A stretch of DNA of 35,695 nucleotides from assembly GCA_025935105.1 (NCBI GenBank), contig JAICVW010000001.1, positions 1-35,695 of the forward strand. Reading direction: 5' to 3'. This document shows, piece after piece, positions 15,527 to 22,119 of this stretch. Position 1 is the stretch's first letter. Each line of letters opens with the position of its first letter. Both the position numbers and the translations under genes were made by a program. The notes below the pieces were generated by a model, which was given only the letters and a program-made list of their open reading frames with translations, had not been told where the DNA came from and did no database searches. This DNA is from Nitrososphaeraceae archaeon. GTDB taxonomy: Archaea; Thermoproteota; Nitrososphaeria; Nitrososphaerales; Nitrososphaeraceae.

Positions 15527-15933
15527 ATAAAAATTTATTATCAGACACACCAAAAAGTCCAATGCAAAAAGCTGAAAAGCTAATTGAACTGCAAGCAATT
15601 TTAAAGGAGATAAAACCTCAAATAGATGAATTGAAAGCTGATTTATTGAAAGTCACTCAACAATTGGACGTTTATACTCTTAAAACAGGTTCTTATACAA
15701 TCTCCAGAGCTAAGAGAGTAACACCTCATATAGTAGATTTTGAGACTTTAAAATCTTCACTTGAAAAAGAGAATATACCTTTTGACACAGTTGTTGAGGA
15801 ATCCTTTGCTCCATTTATGATTGAGACATTTAAAAAGGCAATTGAGGAAGGAAGAAAGCTTGATGGATTAGAAGGAGTAGAAACTGAATATATTAGTGTT
15901 CGAGTAAAGGAAGGGGGTGAAAAACATGAATAA
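15523..15933 (+). CDS. Coiled-coil early protein, upstream of ssDNA-binding protein
   Basis: 136 residues. The N-terminal 55 residues form a probable coiled coil (AEKLIELQAILKEIKPQIDE and following). A small beta unit (DVYTLKTGSYTISRAKRVTP, about 49-69) and a helical C-terminal part follow. Proteins of this layout often precede the ssDNA-binding gene in phage early operons, where they may help recombination or replication, but no specific function can be assigned. It overlaps the preceding gene by ATGA, and the ribosome binding site of the next gene lies inside its end. Confidence 0.5.
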   Translation: MNKNLLSDTPKSPMQKAEKLIELQAILKEIKPQIDELKADLLKVTQQLDVYTLKTGSYTISRAKRVTPHIVDFETLKSSLEKENIPFDTVVEESFAPFMIETFKKAIEEGRKLDGLEGVETEYISVRVKEGGEKHE

Positions 15934-16543
15934 TTTTTATTCTGGAGATCAAGATAAAGAAATTCCATCAACGTCAAATTATATGCAATTTGAAGATGGA
16001 GATAATCGCTTCAGAATTTTAGGTTCTTTCGCTGAAAAAACTGCAATTAGAGGAATCGAGTATTGGAAAACAGTAGATGGAGTACGAAAACCAATACGTC
16101 TTGCTCCTAATGCAGATGGTACGTTTCCAAATGTTCCATCAAATGAATTAGAAGTTAATAAATTTGGAGATTTAGATAAACCTAAGTTTTTCTGGGCTTT
16201 CCCAGTGTGGAATTTTAGCGAGAAAAGAGTACAAATTCTTGAAATTACCCAAAAAACAGTTTTAGGTTACATAAAAAAAGTAATTGATAATCCTAAATGG
16301 GGAGATCCTCGTGATTATGACATTACTGTAACCCGTGGAAAAGAAGGTGAAAAAACTGTTTATACAGTAACAAATGATCCAAAAGAAAAATTAGATAAAG
16401 CAATTATTGATGCTTATATAAGCACAAATATTAAAATGCAAGCTTTATTTACAGGAGATGATCCTTTTGATTCTAATGGAGCAGTCGGTGAAGAATATTC
16501 AGCCGATGACATAGCTAATGATGCTGTGAGTGCAGGTATTTGA
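15926..16543 (+). CDS. ssb: Phage single-stranded DNA-binding protein
   Basis: 205 residues. The pattern YMQFEDGDNRFRILGSF (about 19-35), then GIEYWKTVDG, the aromatic FFWAFPVWNFSEKRVQILEI (86-105), LGYIKKVIDNPKWGDPRDYD and an acidic C-terminal tail with YSADDIANDAV is characteristic of a widespread phage ssDNA-binding family. The core would be an OB-fold and the acidic tail would bind partner proteins. The ATG at 15926 has AAGGGGGTG eight bases upstream; the GTG at 15917 is in frame but less likely. The stop TGA touches an interlocked-stem RNA element (16544-16581). No DNA polymerase is encoded, so it probably works with the host replisome. Confidence 0.7.
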   Translation: MNNFYSGDQDKEIPSTSNYMQFEDGDNRFRILGSFAEKTAIRGIEYWKTVDGVRKPIRLAPNADGTFPNVPSNELEVNKFGDLDKPKFFWAFPVWNFSEKRVQILEITQKTVLGYIKKVIDNPKWGDPRDYDITVTRGKEGEKTVYTVTNDPKEKLDKAIIDAYISTNIKMQALFTGDDPFDSNGAVGEEYSADDIANDAVSAGI

Positions 16544-16581
16544 GCCTTTCCTACTGGTCGTTTCCGAAAGGCAGCGACCAG
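16544..16581 (+). promoter_or_regulatory. Interlocked RNA stems (pseudoknot or switch) after ssb
   Basis: Stem a: GCCTTTC (16544-16550) with GAAAGGC (16566-16572). Stem b: CTGGTCG (16554-16560) with CGACCAG (16575-16581). Order a-b-a'-b'; linkers 3, 5 and 2 nt; all 14 pairs Watson-Crick. It starts on the base after the ssb stop codon and ends 27 nt before the next ATG. The shape is shared with elements at 23114 and 31130. Confidence 0.7.
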
Positions 16582-16608
16582 AAGAAAGTAACAAATGAAG
16601 GAAATAAC

Positions 16609-16923
16609 ATGAACGAAATAATTAATAAAAAAAGAAGACGATTTTTCGCATTAGCAAAAGAATTAGGTTACCAGAGTGAAATGATAAAAAATCGTGGAAA
16701 AGCTCATTTTAAAAAAGAGCATTTCAATGAATTAACAGAAGTGGAATTAGATTGGTTAATTAAAAAGTTAGAAAAGAAGTTATATGATGCTGAATTTGAA
16801 CAAAAAATTGCAGCTAATGAGGCAGATGCAATGAGACAAGAAGAAGAACAAGGGAAATTTGCGGAAATGGAAGCATGGGATGCTGAGCAAGCATTTTATG
16901 CAAGTCAGGGGCCAGATTATTAA
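16609..16923 (+). CDS. Charged helical early protein (104 aa)
   Basis: 104 residues. A basic N-terminus (INKKRRRFFALAKELGY) resembles a short DNA- or RNA-binding helix pair, followed by 'LTEVELDWLIKKLEKK' and an acidic, Ala/Glu-rich helix to the C-terminus (ANEADAMRQEEEQGK). The first part recalls small phage helix-hairpin modules that accompany ssDNA-binding proteins, but no family is firmly recognised. ATG 16609 has GAAGGA eight bases upstream. The same frame stays open back to a TTG at 16540 overlapping the ssb stop, which is less likely as start. The leader holds the interlocked RNA element. Confidence 0.55.
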   Translation: MNEIINKKRRRFFALAKELGYQSEMIKNRGKAHFKKEHFNELTEVELDWLIKKLEKKLYDAEFEQKIAANEADAMRQEEEQGKFAEMEAWDAEQAFYASQGPDY

Positions 16924-16932
16924 TTTTTTTAT

Positions 16933-16954
16933 TCTCCATGTAAGAAATTGGAGA
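16933..16954 (+). other. Small hairpin in 84-bp spacer
   Basis: TCTCCA (16933-16938) pairs with TGGAGA (16949-16954) around a 10-nt loop. A T-run lies before, not after, the hairpin, so it is not a plus-strand intrinsic terminator. Its function is unknown. The spacer also holds a mini hairpin GGC-GTGT-GCC near 16983. Confidence 0.35.
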
Positions 16955-17007
16955 GAAATTAACTAAAGAAATGTAAACATAGGGCGTGTGCCGATAAATT
17001 TGAAGCT

Positions 17008-17373
17008 ATGATAAATCCGAGTAAAAAAATAACACCCCTGGTCAGAGAAATTCTCAGAGACCATTTAGAAGCACGAGAGGATTATAAAATCCTCATAAAA
17101 CTTGTGTGGCAAAAACAAGGACTCTCTTTAAGTGATTTACAAATTGAAGAACTTCTTAATAATTGTTCTACCCCTGAATCAATAACTCGATCTGCAAGAG
17201 CTGTTTGGCAAAAGAAAGAATATCTTCCTACTCAAAGAACTCTCAAAAAAAGAGGAAGAATGGAAGTTAATTATCACAATACATATTCTCCTAAGAAGAA
17301 TTTTGTAGAAGTTTTAGATACAAATGGACGAGTTACAGGATATAGAGAGGAGCTATCTTATGAAATGGTTTAA
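17008..17373 (+). CDS. Hypothetical replication-region protein (121 aa)
   Basis: 121 residues. Residues 9-75 are helical, with LVREILRDHLEAREDYKILI and a later PESITRSARAVWQKKEYLPT that reads like a DNA-binding helical bundle. The C-terminal 40 residues are polar, ending TGYREELSYEMV. It lies directly before, and overlaps, the initiator-like gene, so a role in replication is likely by context alone. No clear Shine-Dalgarno is present for the ATG at 17008, only a GAAG four bases upstream. No named family is recognised. Confidence 0.5.
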   Translation: MINPSKKITPLVREILRDHLEAREDYKILIKLVWQKQGLSLSDLQIEELLNNCSTPESITRSARAVWQKKEYLPTQRTLKKRGRMEVNYHNTYSPKKNFVEVLDTNGRVTGYREELSYEMV

Positions 17374-18208
17374 ATTTTACGGACAGGATTTTTTAACCGA
17401 CTCAAAAATTGGATCTCTTAATCCATTACAAAAACTTATGTGGGTTGTTCTTTTATCTGTTGCCAGTCAGGATGAAGAAAAAACAGGAATAATTAAATTT
17501 CTTACTGAGTCGAGACTTAAAGAATTATGTGGAATTACTGATAATCCATACAACGATGATTGGTTAAGAACTAATGAAACGCTTGTAACATTTTGTAACA
17601 TGGGTCTTGTTACAATGCCAGACAAAGATACCATTATTATCAATAATTACAATGAACACCAGACAGAAAATCAAAGTAGTGCAGAACGAGTAAGAGCATA
17701 TAGAGATCGTCAAAAGGCCAAAATTGAGGCTAAGACTAATGTAACACCTGTAACAAATGTAACATTACAAAAAGTAAAAACTGTAACGCTAGATAAGAAT
17801 AGAATAGATAAGAATAATAAAGAAATAAATAAAGAAAATAAACCTTCTTCAAAAATAACCTACTTAATTGAACTTCCTTTAGAAGACGTAGATGAATTTA
17901 CTAAAAACTTTGTAATAAATAAATCTCGTTTAATAAGTAAAGGAAAGGAAGTTTATGACTCCTTAATTTCACGAGGTAAAACACATACCTATACAGACTA
18001 CAAAGCTCTTATGCGTAACATATTACGAAGAGATTTTGGAGAACGAAAAATTCAATTACAAACTGCGGACAATATTCCTAATGTTGCCCCAATAGTTCCT
18101 CCTACACCTGAAGAGTTAGCCAGAACAGAACGAATAAAATCAGAAATGCGTGAGAAATGGGGAAAAAAACATCCAACGGAAGGAGGTCAAGCAAATGTCA
18201 TTCGATGA
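17360..18208 (+). CDS. Replication initiator-like protein (replisome organiser type)
   Basis: 282 residues. The N-terminus MKWFKFYGQDFLTDSKIGSL, followed by a winged-helix-like part (about 20-110: LTESRLKELCGI, FCNMGLVTMPDKDTIIINNY) and the linker QSSAERVRAYRDRQKAK, is typical of phage replisome-organiser proteins that open the origin and recruit host helicase. The middle is Lys/Asn/Thr-rich and flexible; the C-terminal third (about 180-270) contains a second helical domain with YTDYKALMRNILRRDFGERK. ATG 17360 overlaps the previous gene, with AGAGGAG nine bases before it. An AT-rich, lysine-coding stretch near 17760-17840 might serve as origin, but no iterons are visible. Confidence 0.6.
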   Translation: MKWFKFYGQDFLTDSKIGSLNPLQKLMWVVLLSVASQDEEKTGIIKFLTESRLKELCGITDNPYNDDWLRTNETLVTFCNMGLVTMPDKDTIIINNYNEHQTENQSSAERVRAYRDRQKAKIEAKTNVTPVTNVTLQKVKTVTLDKNRIDKNNKEINKENKPSSKITYLIELPLEDVDEFTKNFVINKSRLISKGKEVYDSLISRGKTHTYTDYKALMRNILRRDFGERKIQLQTADNIPNVAPIVPPTPEELARTERIKSEMREKWGKKHPTEGGQANVIR

Positions 18209-18425
18209 TATCGCATATTGGAAAAAAAGAATGCTAGAGCAATTGAACTCTAATTGGAAAAGTTGGACAAGAGATACATTAGCAAAAGTTAAAGAAAATG
18301 CTTTTCATATTAAATTAGAGGACAAAGAAATAAATGTAGCTCTTAACAAAATAACAGATGGATTTACGGAATTAGAAGTTGCCATTGTTAAAGCAAAAAT
18401 TAGAAAGGATAAAAAAAGTGTTTGA
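18195..18425 (+). CDS. Hypothetical protein (76 aa)
   Basis: 76 residues, starting MSFDDIAYWKKRMLEQLNSN, predicted mostly helical with mixed charge; the second half (KLEDKEINVALNKITDGFTE) looks like a small alpha/beta module. It has a strong AAGGAGG site about 10 nt before the ATG and overlaps the end of the initiator-like gene. No family is recognised. Its position between the initiator and an HNH protein suggests a replication or DNA-processing helper. Confidence 0.5.
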   Translation: MSFDDIAYWKKRMLEQLNSNWKSWTRDTLAKVKENAFHIKLEDKEINVALNKITDGFTELEVAIVKAKIRKDKKSV

Positions 18426-18786
18426 TACACCTAATTTAGCCAAAGAATTCCATCCAGTACCAAAAGTGTTCAAAGGCAAAGAGCCAAAGAAATCTACACT
18501 TGGACCTGGAAAGAAAACAACTCAATGGGAGGGTGAAAGAGCAAAGCTTATTGAAGAGTTTGCCAACATGGACATAACTTCCTGTGAGATTAAATTTGAA
18601 GGATGCTGGAAAAACAATGCTCTTGGATTTGCCCATATAGATAAAAGGAAGAATTTACGACCAGAAGATTTACCAAGTGTGGTACTTGCTTGCACTCCAT
18701 GTCATCAGACAGTTGAGGCATGGAACAATATCAGAATGAGAAAGTTCTTACTAGAAATTATTAAAAAAAGAAATGAAAGCTTATGA
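18418..18786 (+). CDS. HNH-type nuclease domain protein
   Basis: 122 residues from GTG 18418 (AAAGGAT 7 nt upstream), overlapping the previous gene. Residues 54-100 carry a zinc-bound HNH/treble-clef signature: Cys56 and Cys63 in SCEIKFEGCW, the catalytic-type His73 in FAHIDKRKN, and ACTPCHQTVE with Cys92, Cys95 and His96. HNH enzymes nick or cut DNA with one metal ion; in phages they help packaging, recombination or homing. The basic N-terminal 45 residues may bind DNA. A longer upstream start (18379) is possible but would overlap much more. Confidence 0.65.
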   Translation: MFDTPNLAKEFHPVPKVFKGKEPKKSTLGPGKKTTQWEGERAKLIEEFANMDITSCEIKFEGCWKNNALGFAHIDKRKNLRPEDLPSVVLACTPCHQTVEAWNNIRMRKFLLEIIKKRNESL

Positions 18787-18789
18787 AGT

Positions 18790-18972
18790 ATGAAATGTAT
18801 TCATGGGGCTAAAGGGGACTGCAAAACCTGTGAGAGATCTGAAAAAACAAGGATACAAAAATTTTGCAAAGTACATAAGTCTATTTGGGGTAATGGTTCT
18901 TGGTGGTGTCTCTGGATTTTATGGAAAGACAAACTTAGCGAAAGATGTGAAGAGGAATATCTAAAAATATGA
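18790..18972 (+). CDS. Cysteine-rich mini-protein (60 aa)
   Basis: 60 residues with many Cys and His: MKCIHGAKGDCKTCERS, then KFCKVHKSIWGNGSWWCL and a last Cys near residue 53. The CxxC plus CxxH spacing suggests one zinc-binding site or two half sites. Several Trp residues follow. It starts 3 bases after the HNH gene and overlaps the next ORF by ATGA. It is one of several small zinc-type proteins in this genome. No known family. Confidence 0.5.
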   Translation: MKCIHGAKGDCKTCERSEKTRIQKFCKVHKSIWGNGSWWCLWILWKDKLSERCEEEYLKI

Positions 18973-19070
18973 AAAAGTACATTGAATATTTATTGTTGAA
19001 ATGGAGAAGAAGAAATACTTACGTAGTTAATTCAAGGGTAATGATAAAAATTTTGAAAGGAGGTGACTAA
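18969..19070 (+). CDS. Basic mini-protein (33 aa)
   Basis: 33 codons, MKKYIEYLLLKWRRRNTYVV and so on, very basic with a hydrophobic helix; its last codons contain the ribosome binding site (AAAGGAGGTGA) of the next gene. It starts by ATGA overlap with the preceding gene, which supports translation, but at this size it may be mainly a coupling device. No family can be assigned. Confidence 0.35.
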   Translation: MKKYIEYLLLKWRRRNTYVVNSRVMIKILKGGD

Positions 19071-19071
19071 G

Positions 19072-19461
19072 ATGTGGGATCAAAATAATTGGCAAAATCA
19101 CCAATATCAATCACAGTTGCAAAATCAAACAATGCAGCAATTAGCTCAGCCATGGCCTTTTTTAGGGAATGCGCTTTATGATGCAGAACATAAAGGATAT
19201 ATCAAAGTAGACAAAGGTACACCTGATAAAGCAAAATTCGTGATTTTCTATGCTGTAGAAAAGAAAGACCCAATGATTTTCTGCAATTCAAAGTCAGAAG
19301 TCATGAAAGAACTTAGTAAGCTTTCCAAGAGACGAGAAGTCGATATGGCAAGTGTCAGAGTTTTTGGATTTATGGGAGGAGTCAAGGTAAAAAAGACTGT
19401 CACCATTCAATTAAAAAGTGGCAGAAAAGTTAAAGGTATTCTTATTGAGGAAGAAAAATAA
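19072..19461 (+). CDS. Hypothetical early protein (129 aa)
   Basis: 129 residues. The N-terminal 28 residues are Gln/Asn-rich (NQNHQYQSQLQNQTMQQ-like composition), followed by a compact alpha/beta part: YIKVDKGTPDKAKFVIFYAV, a helix with SEVMKELSKLSKR, and beta strands VRVFGFMGG and TVTIQLKSGRKVKG at the end. No catalytic signature is evident. The perfect AAAGGAGGTGA site, just before ATG 19072, predicts strong translation in contrast to the flanking mini-genes. Function unknown. Confidence 0.55.
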   Translation: MWDQNNWQNHQYQSQLQNQTMQQLAQPWPFLGNALYDAEHKGYIKVDKGTPDKAKFVIFYAVEKKDPMIFCNSKSEVMKELSKLSKRREVDMASVRVFGFMGGVKVKKTVTIQLKSGRKVKGILIEEEK

Positions 19462-19494
19462 GAGGAATCTTAAGAAGAAAAGGAGGTGAACAAT

Positions 19495-19917
19495 ATGAAA
19501 GATTTTTTAGCATATACATTTATAACACTATTTGGATTATTTCTCATAGTATTTGTAGCTGTTGGCTTGAGATGGGCATGGCAATTTCCTGCTAGCTTCA
19601 CTTACAGCAACGGAGAAAGAATAGGAACATTAATTAAGTTTTCAGAAAGAGGATTTTTTATAAAGAATTGGTGCGGTGACATTCAAGTTGGAAGTATTAC
19701 TCAGACAGATAAAGGAATTATTACTAACTACAGTCAAAACCAATACGATCTAGAGTTTGGCATTGATAGACGAGTTAATGATCAAAAATTGATTGCAAAA
19801 ATCAATTCCTTAGCAGGTAAACCTGTACGTATTAGATACGAGCAAAAATCATTTGGTGGGAGTGCTTTTATCGGCTGCTCCGATTATTTAGTAACAGATA
19901 TTCAAGAAATAAGATAG
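19495..19917 (+). CDS. Membrane-anchored protein with beta domain
   Basis: 140 residues. One N-terminal transmembrane segment (about 8-29, FITLFGLFLIVFVAVGLRWA), then an extracytoplasmic-type beta domain with NGERIGTLIKFSERGFFIKN (39-58), two Cys (about 60 and 129) that could pair, and KPVRIRYEQ near the end. The GERxGxxxKFSxxG pattern occurs in small inner-membrane proteins of plasmids and phages whose role is unclear. A perfect ribosome binding site (AAAGGAGGTGA) stands just before the ATG. Function unknown. Confidence 0.55.
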   Translation: MKDFLAYTFITLFGLFLIVFVAVGLRWAWQFPASFTYSNGERIGTLIKFSERGFFIKNWCGDIQVGSITQTDKGIITNYSQNQYDLEFGIDRRVNDQKLIAKINSLAGKPVRIRYEQKSFGGSAFIGCSDYLVTDIQEIR

Positions 19918-19925
19918 CTTTTTGC

Positions 19926-19944
19926 CTCTAGCCTATGGCTGGAG
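19926..19944 (+). promoter_or_regulatory. Hairpin covering the Shine-Dalgarno of gene 19955
   Basis: CTCTAGCC (19926-19933) pairs with GGCTGGAG (19937-19944) around a TAT loop; seven Watson-Crick pairs plus one G-T. The 3' arm contains GGAG, the only Shine-Dalgarno for the ATG at 19955, so the hairpin would limit initiation. Confidence 0.5.
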
Positions 19945-19954
19945 AGAGAAAACT

Positions 19955-20062
19955 ATGAAACTAATTAGAAAAATACTTAACGCAATGAAAGAAGCAATGG
20001 AGTATTGGGATGAGCATCCAGAAGAATTGGCTCAATTTATGAATCAATGGAGGATATTTTAG
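19955..20062 (+). CDS. Mini-protein (35 aa)
   Basis: 35 residues, MKLIRKILNAMKEAMEYWDE followed by an acidic/aromatic end (HPEELAQFMNQWRIF). An amphipathic helix is likely. GGAG lies 11 bases before the ATG, within a hairpin. It is too short for the usual ORF threshold, but the ribosome binding site and the filled space between neighbours support it. No function can be proposed. Confidence 0.4.
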   Translation: MKLIRKILNAMKEAMEYWDEHPEELAQFMNQWRIF

Positions 20063-20095
20063 GTCGCCAACCTAACCTTGTGCGACGTTGAAGAT

Positions 20096-20578
20096 ATGAA
20101 TGATAAAAAAATACTAGATGTATGTTGCGGTGGCCGAATGTTTTGGTTCAATAAAAAGCATCCAAATGCTTTGTATGTTGATAAAAGAGTAGTGGATCCA
20201 ATGACTGTGGGGAAAGGAAGAAATGCTAGAACTTTTAGTTGCCAACCTGATAAAGTAATGGATTTTAGAAAACTAGACTTACCAGACAATAGTTTTAGTC
20301 TAGTGGTTTTTGACCCGCCACATTACACAAAAGCAGGAGAAAAAAGTTATATGGCACAAAAGTATGGAGTATTGGATCCAACTTGGGAAGATGATTTGCG
20401 AAAAGGTTTTGCAGAATGTTTTAGAGTCTTAAAGCCTGATGGAGTGCTTATCTTTAAGTGGTCCGAGTTTTTTATTCCACTTAGAAAAATCTTACAGCTC
20501 ACACCCCATCAGCCTTTATTTGGACATCCAAGCGGAAAAGCACAAAAAACTCATTGGGTAACATTTATGAAGGGCTAG
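20096..20578 (+). CDS. SAM-dependent methyltransferase, DNA-methylase-like
   Basis: 160 residues with a minimal Rossmann methyltransferase core: motif I ILDVCCGGRMFWFN (about 6-19), an acidic turn LYVDKR, LDLPDNSFSLVVFDPPHYTK (62-81) with the DPPH catalytic motif close to the DPPY of N6-adenine or N4-cytosine DNA methylases, and FRVLKPDGVLIFKW. No separate target-recognition domain is seen, as usual in small phage enzymes. It may protect phage DNA from restriction. An in-frame TTG at 20078 exists, but the ATG at 20096 is preferred. The leader holds weak overlapping stems (20059-20085). Confidence 0.65.
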   Translation: MNDKKILDVCCGGRMFWFNKKHPNALYVDKRVVDPMTVGKGRNARTFSCQPDKVMDFRKLDLPDNSFSLVVFDPPHYTKAGEKSYMAQKYGVLDPTWEDDLRKGFAECFRVLKPDGVLIFKWSEFFIPLRKILQLTPHQPLFGHPSGKAQKTHWVTFMKG

Positions 20579-20597
20579 CCTTTAGCAAGGGGAAAGT

Positions 20598-21077
20598 ATG
20601 AAGAAGATAAAACAAAGAATAGTAAGTAATATAATGGGAGATTGTTTTGCAGCCTGCATGGCTTCATTGCTTGAGCTTCCAATTGAAGTACTTCCAAATG
20701 ACCATAGTGAGGCGTGGTTTTCTGTGTGGGAAGTTTTTCTAAAACAGTTTGGATTAGAAATAACAAGCGATAGTGCAAAAGGTGCAATATGGGCAATCCA
20801 TCCATGGATAGCATCAGTAAAAAGCCAAAACTTTGAAAACGATACTCATGCAATTATTATGCACAATGGCGGAATAGTTTTATTTGACCCATCAACGAAG
20901 AAGACCTACAAGAAAGGTATGAGCATGTTAAGTAAAGATATTGTTATTGGTGGATATAGGATTGAGGTGTCTGATTTTAGTAAGTTGCATAAATTAAAGC
21001 AATATAGGGATAAACTGTCCCAAGAAAGAGGACAGTTGACGTCGCACAAGCTGCAGAAGGCGACAAGTAATATATGA
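20598..21077 (+). CDS. Papain-like (C39-like) cysteine peptidase-fold protein
   Basis: 159 residues. The pattern GDCFAACMASLLELPIEVLP (14-33) with candidate nucleophile Cys16, then His84 in NDTHAIIMHNGGIVLFDPS and Asp97, reproduces the Cys-His-Asp/Asn order of C39-like papain-fold proteins often found in phage accessory regions. The substrate is unknown; protease, transglutaminase-like and deamidase roles are all open. A polar helical tail (125-159) follows. AAGGGG lies about 9 nt before the ATG; the end overlaps the next gene by ATGA. Confidence 0.55.
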   Translation: MKKIKQRIVSNIMGDCFAACMASLLELPIEVLPNDHSEAWFSVWEVFLKQFGLEITSDSAKGAIWAIHPWIASVKSQNFENDTHAIIMHNGGIVLFDPSTKKTYKKGMSMLSKDIVIGGYRIEVSDFSKLHKLKQYRDKLSQERGQLTSHKLQKATSNI

Positions 21078-21187
21078 AAAACAAAATATATTGGCAACTA
21101 ACATTCTTTCGGGACAAATGGTTTATACCATCGTTTATTGTCAGCATTGTTGATTGGTTAAGGTATGAGTATTTTTGGGAAGGTTAA
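21074..21187 (+). CDS. Aromatic mini-protein (37 aa)
   Basis: 37 residues rich in Trp, Phe and Tyr (MKNKIYWQLTFFRDKWFIPS, then FIVSIVDWLRYEYFWEG). Probably membrane-associated, either as a short hydrophobic helix or an amphipathic strand. It overlaps the previous gene by ATGA and is followed 5 bases later by the next ATG. Composition does not allow a functional call. Confidence 0.4.
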   Translation: MKNKIYWQLTFFRDKWFIPSFIVSIVDWLRYEYFWEG

Positions 21188-21192
21188 GAATT

Positions 21193-21570
21193 ATGAAACA
21201 AACAGTAATTGCAGACGATGAAAAGCTTTATCAAATTAAAGCAAAAGAAATGAATAAAGATAAAGTAATTAAAATACTTACTGTTTGCGATCAAGGAAAT
21301 AATAGAGCTGTTCAATTTGCTCACTTGCTGAAATATAAATATAAAGCTGATGCTATTCCAGTTGGATTAGATACAACATCTAAAGAAACACTAGATATGT
21401 TATATACATGGGCGGATTACATTATTTTAACGGATAAAACACAAAAAGTACCAGGTGAGTATACAAGCAAAGTAAAGCTGTGGGATGTAGGAGAAGATAG
21501 ATACCCAAGACCGTTTAATCCAGTGTTACTTGTTATAGCGAAGAAAATGATTGAAGATAACCCATTATGA
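21193..21570 (+). CDS. Low-molecular-weight phosphatase-like protein
   Basis: 125 residues from ATG 21193. Near the start of the fold stands ILTVCDQGNNRAVQFAHLL with Cys32-x5-Arg38, the phosphate-binding loop of low-molecular-weight tyrosine phosphatases and arsenate-reductase-like proteins. Later come WADYIILTD and LWDVGEDRYPRP, the latter carrying Asp residues suitable as the general acid. This may be a phage phosphatase acting on nucleotides, phosphoproteins or sugar phosphates; the substrate is not evident. TTG at 21175 is an alternative, less likely start. Confidence 0.5.
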   Translation: MKQTVIADDEKLYQIKAKEMNKDKVIKILTVCDQGNNRAVQFAHLLKYKYKADAIPVGLDTTSKETLDMLYTWADYIILTDKTQKVPGEYTSKVKLWDVGEDRYPRPFNPVLLVIAKKMIEDNPL

Positions 21571-21689
21571 AAGAGAAATATAAGGAAATAAAATGTGTGG
21601 GTTGTGATAAGAAACTAATGGTTGATATTGCAACAGCAGCAGCTTGTTGTAGTGACTGCAATTGGTTTTCCAAACTCAAAAGAGAGTAA
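21567..21689 (+). CDS. Zinc-ribbon mini-protein (40 aa)
   Basis: 40 residues with Cys10-x2-Cys13 (KCVGCDKK) and Cys27/28-x-x-Cys31 (ACCSDCNW), a complete four-cysteine zinc ribbon separated by 13-14 residues. The start overlaps the previous stop (ATGA). It lies directly before the small terminase, so a DNA-binding or packaging-accessory role is conceivable; nothing else points to function. Confidence 0.5.
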   Translation: MKEKYKEIKCVGCDKKLMVDIATAAACCSDCNWFSKLKRE

Positions 21690-21693
21690 AAAT

Positions 21694-22119
21694 ATGAGTA
21701 CACAAAAGCAGAAAGCCTTAGCCAAGAAAATCGTAGGAAATCCCAGCTTACCGATGGCTGAGGCAATGCGTGAGGTAGGATATTCAGAAGCTTCAGCGAG
21801 TAAACCTAGTGAGGTAACTAATTCTAAGGGCTGGCAAGAGCTTATGGATAAATATTTACCCGATGATAAAGTGCTCGGAGCACATCAAGATGCTTTAGAA
21901 GCAACTAAAACAAGTAATGCAGCAATACTTCTCACAAAGGATGGTCAAACAGTTAAAGCAGAAGAACAAGGCTTAATTGAAGTACCCGATCATCAGACAA
22001 GGCTAAAAGCAGTTGAATTAGCTTATAAGGTAAAGAAGAAGATAGGAAATGAAAGTGTTGGTGCAGAGTTCAAAGACGGAGATAAACAAGATAGATTTAA
22101 TATTACACGAGTAGAATGA
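21694..22119 (+). CDS. terS: Small terminase subunit
   Basis: 141 residues from ATG 21694. The N-terminus MSTQKQKALAKKIVGNPSLP and AEAMREVGYSEASASKPSEV (18-37) form the helix-turn-helix-type DNA-binding region of small terminases ('number of cycles, EAxxxxGYS'). A helical oligomerisation region with TRLKAVELAYKVKKKIG and an acidic C-terminal end contacting the large subunit follow. TerS recognises phage DNA for packaging. Unusually, the large subunit gene is 1 kb away, behind four small genes. The upstream in-frame TTG/ATG region (from 21622) overlaps the zinc-ribbon ORF and is rejected. Confidence 0.7.
   Translation: MSTQKQKALAKKIVGNPSLPMAEAMREVGYSEASASKPSEVTNSKGWQELMDKYLPDDKVLGAHQDALEATKTSNAAILLTKDGQTVKAEEQGLIEVPDHQTRLKAVELAYKVKKKIGNESVGAEFKDGDKQDRFNITRVE

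Noticed and set aside
16535-16608. Programmed -1 frameshift or stop readthrough joining ssb to the 16609 gene
   Set aside because: A strong structure follows the TGA and the -1 frame is open into the next gene, but there is no slippery heptamer before the stop and the spacer to the stem is zero. A separate GAAGGA site serves ATG 16609.
16924-16960. Intrinsic terminator after gene 16609
   Set aside because: The T-run precedes the hairpin on the plus strand, and on the minus strand the hairpin is followed by A-rich sequence.
17760-17840. Replication origin inside the initiator-like gene
   Set aside because: The stretch is AT-rich and contains repeats such as AATAAAGAAATAAATAAAG, but no iterons or palindromes are visible; lysine/asparagine codons explain the composition.
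19541-19549. TTCTCATAG in the early region as another late motif copy
   Set aside because: It lies inside the transmembrane-coding part of gene 19495, differs at the last base and has no start codon at 38 nt. The similar CCTCATAAAAC near 17092 is also inside a coding region.
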